Shown: positions 45,893-52,551 of the stretch, in pieces
Position numbering within the stretch: position 1 is the first letter of the stretch
Layout: each line of letters starts with the position of its first letter
Assembly: GCA_009838625.1 (NCBI GenBank)
Contig: VXRG01000065.1
Location: 1-52,551 of the forward strand
Direction of reading: 5' to 3'
Source of the DNA: Caldilineaceae bacterium SB0664_bin_27
GTDB lineage: Bacteria > Chloroflexota > Anaerolineae > Caldilineales > Caldilineaceae
Length of the DNA stretch: 52,551 nucleotides
Program-made: the position numbers and the translations under genes
The notes under the pieces: generated by a model
Told to the model about the DNA's origin: nothing
The model's input: the letters and a program-made list of their open reading frames with translations, nothing else
The model's database searches: none

Positions 45893-47026
45893 ATGAATTC
45901 ACTCGTTTTCAATATCCTGATCTTTCTTGTCGGCTTCGCGCTTCTCACCGGCGGAGCCGATTTTCTTGTACGCGGGGCGAGCCGTCTGGCGGTTCGTCTG
46001 AATGTGCCCCTGGTTGTCATCGGGCTGACCGTTGTGGCGTTCGGCACGAGTTTGCCGGAGCTGGTCGTCAGCCTGATAGCGAATCTTCAGGGGGGAACCA
46101 AAGCCAACCTGGCCATCGGCAATGTCGTCGGTAGTAACATCGCAAACCTCGCCCTGATCCTTGGTGTTGTCGCCCTGCTGCGTCCGCTCCCCGTTGACCG
46201 CCAGCTGATTCAGCGTGAATATCCCCTGATGATCGGCGTTTCTCTGCTGTTCACTTTTATGGCGTGGGACGGGCAGGTCGTTCGCTGGGAAGGGGTCCTT
46301 CTCTTCCTCGGGCTTCTTGGATTCATCTACTGGAGCTACGTTGGCAGCCGCTCACTTGCCGCGGAAAAAGAGAGCGAAGCGCTGGAATACATTGGAGGGG
46401 AGGCAGAGGCTGGACCCTCTTCGGAAGATTCCGCGGACGCCGCCGGCAGCGAAGCGGAAGGCCCCGAGTCCGAACTTGCTCAGTCACAGGAAAGAATCGC
46501 CCGCGCAGCCAGGAATCCGTTGCTGCCTGCCGCCATCTCCGGACTGCTACGCTCTCTCCTGCTGCGGGATATCGGCATGGTCGTGATCGGCATCTCGATT
46601 CTTGTCTTTGGGGCCGACCTGCTCGTCGACTCGGCAACATTCATCGCCAGGTATTTTGGCGTCAGTGAGCTTGTGATCGGGTTGAGCCTGGTGGCCCTGG
46701 GGACGAGTCTGCCTGAGCTTGCAGCCTCGGTCGTGGCCATTCTGTACAAGAGAGGCGACATCGCCCTGGGCAATCTCGTTGGCAGTAATCTGTTCAATAT
46801 GCTGGCAATCGTGGGGATAGCGGCTGGTGTCCGGGCCTTGCCCGCCCCCTTAACCATGCGTTGTGTAGATTTCCCCGCCATGCTCGTGATAGCAGTACTA
46901 CCGCTCCTTCTGGTGCTGCGGGCTCCCCACATGGTAAGTCGTTGGAAAGGGGCGGTTATGCTGACCCTCTATTTGGCCTACACAATCGGGATATTCGTCA
47001 TTGAGCAGGGCAACGGGATTTGCTAG
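45893..47026 (+). CDS. Calcium/sodium antiporter (CaCA family, YrbG-like)
   Basis: 377 aa, about ten TM helices in two inverted halves. Each half carries the alpha-repeat signature: FGTSLPELVVSLIA with GNVVGSNIANLALILG, and LGTSLPELAASVVA with GNLVGSNLFNMLAIVG. The conserved Glu and Asn residues coordinate cations. A long acidic cytoplasmic loop (about 162-205, Glu/Asp/Ser-rich) joins the halves. No clear ribosome binding site precedes ATG 45,893, so the start is less certain. Confidence 0.9.
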   Translation: MNSLVFNILIFLVGFALLTGGADFLVRGASRLAVRLNVPLVVIGLTVVAFGTSLPELVVSLIANLQGGTKANLAIGNVVGSNIANLALILGVVALLRPLPVDRQLIQREYPLMIGVSLLFTFMAWDGQVVRWEGVLLFLGLLGFIYWSYVGSRSLAAEKESEALEYIGGEAEAGPSSEDSADAAGSEAEGPESELAQSQERIARAARNPLLPAAISGLLRSLLLRDIGMVVIGISILVFGADLLVDSATFIARYFGVSELVIGLSLVALGTSLPELAASVVAILYKRGDIALGNLVGSNLFNMLAIVGIAAGVRALPAPLTMRCVDFPAMLVIAVLPLLLVLRAPHMVSRWKGAVMLTLYLAYTIGIFVIEQGNGIC

Positions 47027-47259
47027 AGAAGTGACGTATGTCCTGGGAAAGTGGGACCCTCCTCTCAGAGTAGTACGTGAAAGATTCTGAAGCAATCGGA
47101 GAAAGGTGGCCGGACGAACGACAGGCCCCGAGCCCTCAATGTTCTAGTCCAGTTGGAACAACGTGGCAAATTCCGGTACCCGGTTTTGCACAAGAGGGGA
47201 AGCCAAAGCCGATTTCACCGAATGAAGGAGTGATCGCAGGTTGGAGGGAGAGCAACCAG

Positions 47260-49152
47260 TTACTCCGTCATCTGAATGGAAGTCGCGATCTGGCGATAAA
47301 TCTCTTCAATCGTCGTCTCGTCGGCGCGATAGAACCGGCCTTTGCCGATCCGGGCCAGGTCTTCCAGCAGACCTGCATCAGCATCCCGGCCAAAAGCCAC
47401 CGTATGGACGAAGACCTGATTTTGGCCTCCCTGTATGGCCCTCTGCAAATCTCGCAAGCGGTATTCGCTGTCGTTATCGCGACCGTCAGTCAACACGACA
47501 ATTGCATATGTGGCTTCGGAGTCGACCAAGTCCGTAAGCTCACTTTGGGCCGCCCACAGCGCATCAATTAGCCGGGTGGAGCCGCCGGCCTGCATGCTCT
47601 CGATCATGTACAGCACGTGACCGCGCCCCTCAGCATCCAGCATGTGTAGTGATCCAAACTGCTTCACGCCAGATCCGAACTCCACAAGTCCGATTCTGTC
47701 ACCATCTCCCTGCATCTGGTCCACGAATCCTTGAAGGGCAATCTTTGCTCCGGAGAGTTTACTGCCTTTCATCGAATCGCTTGTATCCACAACCAGCATC
47801 ACGTTGACGGGAGGCATTGACAGACGCCAGGCGTCCATTACGATTTCCAGTACCGGTTGCGGGGGCAGCGTCAAGAGCGTCTGCGGCGAGAGAGGGTCGA
47901 CTATTCCGGTCTCTGCGAATGGGCTTGGCTCCGCCATCAGGTCAATAGTCAAGTCAACCGGTCTGAATCCAGCCTCAAGCAGTGCATACTGGCTGTCTTC
48001 GCTGAGCAAGAATCGGGTGAACGCACGGTAGGTGCTGCGCTGGTTCCGGGTCACGGCAGGACCTGCCCGCCCGTCCAATTCCAGCAGTGCGAAGGGATAG
48101 TCCGCCCAAAGCGTTCCCTCTTTCGGATAGATGGCAACCAATTGCCCGTTAGGAAAAACCGGACCGGCTTTGCCTTCGCCGGACAGCCAGGAGAGACCGC
48201 GATCAGAGGACCGGTTCCAGGCGATTACTGCCTGCTCTTGCGTAACAAAGGCATCGAGAGGCCCTTTGACTTTACCTTCCTCACCGTTTGCGCCACGCTC
48301 CCCCTGCATTGGTTCTGCGTGCGACCGTCCGTTTGCGCCGAGAACAATCGCTGCTCGCTCCGCCTGACGTACATAGTCTACAACGTCAGCTCGGGTTGCG
48401 ATTTCTGTCGTGAGTCCGCGTGTGATGCCGGCGCCGGCATGGAACTTGGACAATGTCGCCGCGATGCCGGAGATGCTCTCCGGACTGGGATGGCCCCAAC
48501 TGAAATTCGTCGAAGGCGCGGCCGCCCGAGTATGGACCTCCTGCCAACCGATCGACTGATGCGGCCAGCCCAACTGCTGTGCCGCGTTTAACTGCACGGC
48601 GATGACGACCGGGCTGACGGCAAAGAGCGTGGTCTGGCCTACCCGGCTCGCCGTCAAAGTTCCTGACTCCGTCGGAAACAGGGTTGCCCAACGCACTTCA
48701 ATCAAATCAAGCCAAAGTGAACTGTCCGGCACGACTGCCTGAAAGCCCGGCTGCTGTAACGACTCCGCGACGATTTCAGAGGAGGAACGGGTAACCATCT
48801 CAACTTGCATCATTTCCCCGTCTGGCGTGCGGAGTCTGAGCCCGTTGAACTTGCCGGCCCGCTCCCTCAGCGATTCCGCCACAGATGGAGATACGGCCAC
48901 GGTCAATGATGCACTGTTGGAAGGCCATGGGTAAGCAGCTGCTCTTTTGACTTCGGATGTTGCAGAACTTTCGCCGGACAGAATGCCCGCGATCCAGGCA
49001 CCAGCGCGCACAGTTGTCATCCCGCAGGCGCACAGCAGAAAGCAGCCAACCACCGCAAACGCGAAAAACTGCCGTCGCGGCGGGAAGCGCGAAAGCTTTG
49101 CTTCGCTGGGAACTGCCTGCTCCTGCTCTTTCCCGTCCTGGGTCCCGCTCAT
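47260..49152 (-). CDS. Exported solute-binding-like protein with C-terminal von Willebrand A domain
   Basis: 630 aa. A hydrophobic export segment at about 29-43 ends in LLCACG, a possible lipobox. The middle (about 80-420) has the extracellular solute-binding fold style (LTVAVSPSVAESL, AGPVFPNGQLVAIYP, FTRFLLSEDSQYALLEAGFR). The VWA domain begins near 450 with the MIDAS motif DTSDSM (456-461), and continues with GGSTRLIDALWAAQSEL and VLTDGRDND. ATG 49,152 overlaps the upstream gene's stop (ATGA). Such proteins may sense or organise at the cell surface; the role is unknown. Confidence 0.82.
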   Translation of the reverse strand: MSGTQDGKEQEQAVPSEAKLSRFPPRRQFFAFAVVGCFLLCACGMTTVRAGAWIAGILSGESSATSEVKRAAAYPWPSNSASLTVAVSPSVAESLRERAGKFNGLRLRTPDGEMMQVEMVTRSSSEIVAESLQQPGFQAVVPDSSLWLDLIEVRWATLFPTESGTLTASRVGQTTLFAVSPVVIAVQLNAAQQLGWPHQSIGWQEVHTRAAAPSTNFSWGHPSPESISGIAATLSKFHAGAGITRGLTTEIATRADVVDYVRQAERAAIVLGANGRSHAEPMQGERGANGEEGKVKGPLDAFVTQEQAVIAWNRSSDRGLSWLSGEGKAGPVFPNGQLVAIYPKEGTLWADYPFALLELDGRAGPAVTRNQRSTYRAFTRFLLSEDSQYALLEAGFRPVDLTIDLMAEPSPFAETGIVDPLSPQTLLTLPPQPVLEIVMDAWRLSMPPVNVMLVVDTSDSMKGSKLSGAKIALQGFVDQMQGDGDRIGLVEFGSGVKQFGSLHMLDAEGRGHVLYMIESMQAGGSTRLIDALWAAQSELTDLVDSEATYAIVVLTDGRDNDSEYRLRDLQRAIQGGQNQVFVHTVAFGRDADAGLLEDLARIGKGRFYRADETTIEEIYRQIATSIQMTE

Positions 49153-50405
49153 CTCTTCTCGTACATCTCCTGCAAGTGTAAGAGAGCCGACAGGAGCTCT
49201 CGGTTCAGAGGCTGCATCACATTGACGCTGGAAACGTCGTCCTCTACGCCCAACCGGCTCCACTGTTCGAAGAGGCTCCCCTCCGCGGCGTTTACCCGCA
49301 TGCTGGAATCGGCCGGTCGCAGCCCGAATTCGAGCGCCCTGCGCTGCTGCCCTTCGCTGAGCAGGAAATTCTGAAACGCCAACGCCGCCTCCTTTTGCGC
49401 CGTTGATGTCTCAGGGCCTGCCCAGATCGCGAAAGGGAAGTCGAACCAGGTAGTCAACTTCGGGTAGTAAAGAAGTACCGGCTCCTGCCAGCGGTTTTGA
49501 ATGCCCGCCATATTTCGGAGAAGCTCGCTTTCCAGGAACTGCCCTCCATCTCCCGCTGTATAGCCGAACAGGGCGACGCTCTTCGCAGTACCCTTCTCGC
49601 CAGCTACCAAATGGGTCGTCGCGCCCATCAGCTCAGACAGCCATGTTCCGAACTGGGGGTCGACAACGTCTTCAGCGAGGACATCGGTTCTGTCAAAGTA
49701 TTCACCTGCCGCTGTGACGATTGCCGCCAGGCCGCTCACACTCTTATCAGCTGAGTTGACCGCCAACTTGAAATTGCCCCAGCCGGGATCTCCGCCCAAC
49801 TCCTTCCAGCCGGTGGGGGCGACGGCCGCTTTGTGAAATGTGTACCACGAGGGCGGGCCGAGATTCTCAAGCAGCGGAGCGCCCCGGCTGCGAAACAGTC
49901 CCCAGACGAGAAGTGTATTCGCCAGCGGGCTCATACGGTATTGCCCGTCGTTCAGGAACTGATCTCGCCCCAGTTGCTCCCGAAAGGACGCGTTGGCCAT
50001 TTCCACGAGAAAACGGCCATCCGCTATCCAAGCAGTTGGAAAGGATTCAAGAGCTTCTAACTTTTCCTGGGGCAGGTCTTCGAGGGGCACGTCCGCCGGC
50101 AATGCTGCGAAGTCGTTGCGCTCCCACTTGCCCAGCGCAGCCAAGCCGTCCATCGGGATGAGTTCCACCTCAATGGCCGCGCCATCCGCCAAGTGGCCTG
50201 TAGCATTGAATTCATCGGCCGCAGCCTGCACCCACGATGTCACAGGAAGGGCTGTGATGACCTGAATTCGGACGACCTGTGGGCGAACGGGCGCCAGGCC
50301 GAGGGCGGTAGCATTCCCAGTTATTGTGCGCCAGACCAGTGTCCCTACTACCAGGACGACCGCCGCCGACAATAGCGCAACAATGAAGAGCCGCGTACGA
50401 ATCAT
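49149..50405 (-). CDS. Membrane-anchored solute-binding-like protein
   Basis: 418 aa with one N-terminal TM or signal anchor (about 5-25; LFIVALLSAAVVLVVGTLVW) and an extracellular substrate-binding-like domain (WVQAAADEFNA, FDFPFAIWAGPETSTAQKEA, LAFQNFLLSEGQQRRALEFG). The latter piece is closely similar in pattern to the middle of the downstream VWA protein, so the two are probably paralogous in this part. It overlaps its neighbours by 4 nt at both ends; no ABC permease or ATPase follows. Confidence 0.8.
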   Translation of the reverse strand: MIRTRLFIVALLSAAVVLVVGTLVWRTITGNATALGLAPVRPQVVRIQVITALPVTSWVQAAADEFNATGHLADGAAIEVELIPMDGLAALGKWERNDFAALPADVPLEDLPQEKLEALESFPTAWIADGRFLVEMANASFREQLGRDQFLNDGQYRMSPLANTLLVWGLFRSRGAPLLENLGPPSWYTFHKAAVAPTGWKELGGDPGWGNFKLAVNSADKSVSGLAAIVTAAGEYFDRTDVLAEDVVDPQFGTWLSELMGATTHLVAGEKGTAKSVALFGYTAGDGGQFLESELLRNMAGIQNRWQEPVLLYYPKLTTWFDFPFAIWAGPETSTAQKEAALAFQNFLLSEGQQRRALEFGLRPADSSMRVNAAEGSLFEQWSRLGVEDDVSSVNVMQPLNRELLSALLHLQEMYEKR

Positions 50406-50749
50406 TGTTCCTGGGCGAGAGGTGTGCCGCAGAATCCGCAGACCGCGTTCAGTTCGGTGGCCGTGCCTTCAATGAGGTCCTTCGGAGTCGTCGCGCCGCA
50501 AGACGCGCACTGCGCCGCATACCGCACCTGGGCTCTGGGCTCGTCCTCAAGAGGCTTGTCGACTCGCAACGGAATGTCCTCGTCGTCCGAATCCGAATGC
50601 CCCAGGTATGCTCCCAACAGACTGGTTACGCCGACGAGTACGAGAATCCCCGGCCAAATCCAGTCCGTGGCGAACAGGATGGCCAGCCCGATCATAAATA
50701 CGGCACCGGTCAGTCCTTGGCGGGGAGCGGTGAATTTCTTAGTTTTCAT
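50402..50749 (-). CDS. Small membrane protein with C-terminal zinc ribbon
   Basis: 115 aa: basic N-terminus, two TM helices (about 12-45, GAVFMIGLAILFATDWIWPG and ILVLVGVTSLLGAYLG), an acidic linker and a CxxC...CxxC zinc ribbon (CASCG...CGFCG) at the end. First gene of a three-gene minus-strand unit joined by 4-nt overlaps. ATG 50,749 is preferred; a GTG at 50,776 is possible. No named family. Confidence 0.7.
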   Translation of the reverse strand: MKTKKFTAPRQGLTGAVFMIGLAILFATDWIWPGILVLVGVTSLLGAYLGHSDSDDEDIPLRVDKPLEDEPRAQVRYAAQCASCGATTPKDLIEGTATELNAVCGFCGTPLAQEQ

Positions 50750-50961
50750 GGATACAAGATTCCTACTTTGGTCCACACCGTCGCTGTCGCGTTAGATTCT
50801 ACTACAGTCTGGCTGGAGGTAACACTATCTGCGAAGGTAGGAATTGCAGCTGTTACTAAGTCTCAAAAGATTGCGTTCGAGCAGAGGAAACCACTGTTTT
50901 CGTTCGGCTTAGGGGTCTGGGACAGTACCAGAGGATGCAGAAGAGGCAGAGGTCCGGTCTT

Positions 50962-52175
50962 TCAGAAGGAGTGTTTGCGATACGACCCGTGGCGACTATG
51001 TAGAGATTTAGCCTGATGTTGTGAAGCTTTCGAATTTCTACCTCGAGCTAGAGTTTCACGCCTGTTGTCGACGTAACTGTTCCAAGCTTCGTGGCCCATG
51101 TCAGAAGCTGCAGCGTGAACATAGTGCACCAGGCGCCCATCGACCCGGCTGTCGCCCGCGAACTGGCAAAGTTTTGTGCGACTAATGTTTCCATTCTGGA
51201 TTTCACCGATGAGCCAGTCTTCGTATTGGGACGTGTTTCGAGCGGGTGGCCGACGTTTCTGGACCCGTCGAATGACGTCTATCCCGTCTACTGAGTCTGC
51301 TCTGAAAAGTGCATCCCGTTTCTGTATACGGATAACTGTGGCTTCAGCCTCCTTAAGCGTCTGTGACACTTCTGCAAAATGTCGATCGTGGCCAGCTTCA
51401 GTTTACTCGCTCTAAACTGACCGGCCTCAGCCGCAACAGCGCGTTTTTCGGCCGCCTCCCGCGCGTATTCACTCTCCTGAGCCAAATCCTCGGCTCTTTG
51501 CCTGGCGACTTCCGCGGCGCTTGTCTCACTTTGCGCATGGGCTAGCGCGATCTCGGCAGCCCGGGTCTGCTCATGTGCCTCAATTGTGAGCTCTTCAAGG
51601 ACTCGCGCCCTATTCTCGGCCGCGAGTTTCCCCAAATTGGCCTCTTTCAGCTTTGCCTCCAGTTCCTTCACAAGGGCTTTTCCTGCTCCTGAGAAAGACC
51701 AGGCTGGGTCTCCTAATTCTTCCCTGAGACGGGATACGGCCTCGTGTTCTTCCCGAGCCCTGATACTTTCGAGCAGATAGGCAATGTGGCAAAGACTTCC
51801 CTGAGTGAATTCGTCATCCAAGTCGCGCAAGTGGGTAGGATGCGACGCCCGGTTCCTAGCCTCTGTAACCCTCCTCAACTTCCGAAGGACCTTGATGTCG
51901 CCGCCAAATCGAGCTGAGAAAATGTCTTCCCAGTAACACTCAGCGATTGTCGCCAAGAAGCTGACTTCGATGGCAGATTCCAAGTCGGAACATAATCGCA
52001 GGTTTCTGGCAAAGCTCATGCTCTGATCACCCCTCAACGATCGCTCCAAGGAATCTTTCGCTGATGCGCCTGGAGCGAGGTCAAGACATTCAACAAAAAC
52101 TGGACGCATGGTGTCCATAAATATGTCCAACGCATTCAACAAAGCTTCTTTGTTCGGGCGGTCTACGACGGCCAT
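50962..52175 (-). pseudogene. Swt1-type HEPN protein gene with a frameshift
   Basis: From ATG 52,175 (GGAGGGG upstream) one frame gives a Swt1-like HEPN domain (about 1-150) with the RNase motif ARNRASH (R107-x4-H112), then a long coiled coil rich in AEx/EAx heptads, ending after KLKLATIDILQKCHRRLRRL at a stop at 51,288. A second frame is open from about 51,410 and continues the coiled coil naturally as HFAEVSQTLKEAEATVIRIQ. It then adds a compact helical end (EDWLIGEIQNGNISRTKLCQ, LVHYVHAAASDMGHEAW) to 50,962. I infer one gene split by a single shift near 51,370-51,420. It could be an error, decay or programmed shift. HEPN-Swt1 proteins are common in defence loci. Confidence 0.65.
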
Positions 52176-52551
52176 TGTTTCCCCTCCATCCTTTGGGAAG
52201 AGTTCAGCGCTCTTCAACGTCAACAGATTCCATCTCGACAATACTTAAGAGGGATTACCATGTGGGGGAGGGACTTCACCTTTCTGATGTTGCACCAACT
52301 TCCAGCCGCAACGGCAAACAGAGGCGTATAGAACAAGGTAGCTTTTGGAATTGCAAGCGGGCCCACGCTCTCTTCTCTGCCCCCTGTACTTGTATGCTGG
52401 CGCCTCTGGATGAAAACAATCGGAGGATGCCATAGTCTATCAACCATTTAGTGACGGACCGTGACATCCAGCTGACCAGGAATCTGACAGAATGCCGACA
52501 TGAAATCCTTTATCTGACAAAGACGACCTACCGATTTATTGCTCCCCATCC
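52176..52551. other. Window end; possible 5' end of a gene
   Basis: Mostly no gene. From GTG 52,451 (+) the frame MTDRDIQLTRNLTECRHEIL, then YLTKTTYRF, stays open to the window edge and looks protein-like, but has no ribosome binding site, so it is only a possible partial CDS. Confidence 0.3.

Overview
The window looks like a chromosomal segment of an uncultured, moderately high-G+C bacterium. I favour a Chloroflexota (Caldilineales/Anaerolineae-like) lineage. This is inference only: it rests on the fused gamma-alpha 2-oxoacid:ferredoxin oxidoreductase, the mix of PhyH, Gfo/Idh/MocA and SDR genes, a form-II-type CoxL homologue and a CUAEP-tail radical SAM selenoprotein. There is no rRNA gene to settle it.

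Layout. 1-1.4 kb: non-coding with short repeats. 1.4-6.7 kb (+): ychF-like GTPase, double-S1 protein, an SDR with an altered catalytic residue, 4-TM holin-like protein, SirB1-like protein, PlsC acyltransferase. 6.8-11.9 kb (-): korB, korA and a FadR-type regulator joined by 4-nt overlaps, then an M20 amidohydrolase. 12.3-15.3 kb (+): VOC protein, then moeA-moaC-moaD-moaE for molybdenum cofactor synthesis. 15.6-17.1 kb: RNase P RNA with a promoter, then six tRNA genes (Leu, Ala, Gly, Phe, Gln, His).

17.1-30 kb is an accessory island of visibly lower and patchier G+C, starting right after tRNA-His. It holds a 48-aa ribbon-helix-helix protein, a broken DUF4238 gene, a frameshifted HARE-HTH/HSDR_N fragment, a 2-TM protein, a reverse transcriptase of the defence (UG/DRT/Abi) type followed by about 570 nt of non-coding, hairpin-rich sequence, and a DUF5131/TcmP three-Cys-motif pair. 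After that come wreckage (HNH fragment, truncated cobW copy, IS3 ends and transposase tail, two decayed vapC toxins), an intact CobW-family GTPase, a VapB-like antitoxin and a NERD protein.

30.9-39.6 kb returns to metabolic genes: an SDR / sugar-isomerase / SDR cluster (-), Gfo/Idh/MocA dehydrogenase, CoxL-like molybdo-hydroxylase, MaoC-like hydratase, PhyH dioxygenase (+), and a second Gfo/Idh/MocA gene (-). The molybdo-enzyme would use the cofactor made by the moa/moe cluster 20 kb away.

39.6-41 kb is a 1.3-kb gap with two tandem arrays (62-bp and ~98-bp periods). It precedes a radical SAM gene whose apparent stop is a UGA in the sequence FC-UGA-AEP, read here as selenocysteine with a hairpin just downstream. 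Then follow nicotinate phosphoribosyltransferase, MiaB and a Na+/Ca2+ exchanger. 47.3-50.7 kb (-) is a three-gene unit for an envelope zinc-ribbon protein, a solute-binding-like protein and a solute-binding/VWA protein. The window ends with a Swt1-type HEPN gene whose reading frame appears shifted.

The two most rewarding places are the reverse transcriptase/DUF5131/TcmP defence-like block (18.3-23.4 kb) and the selenoprotein with its repeat-filled upstream region (39.8-42.5 kb).
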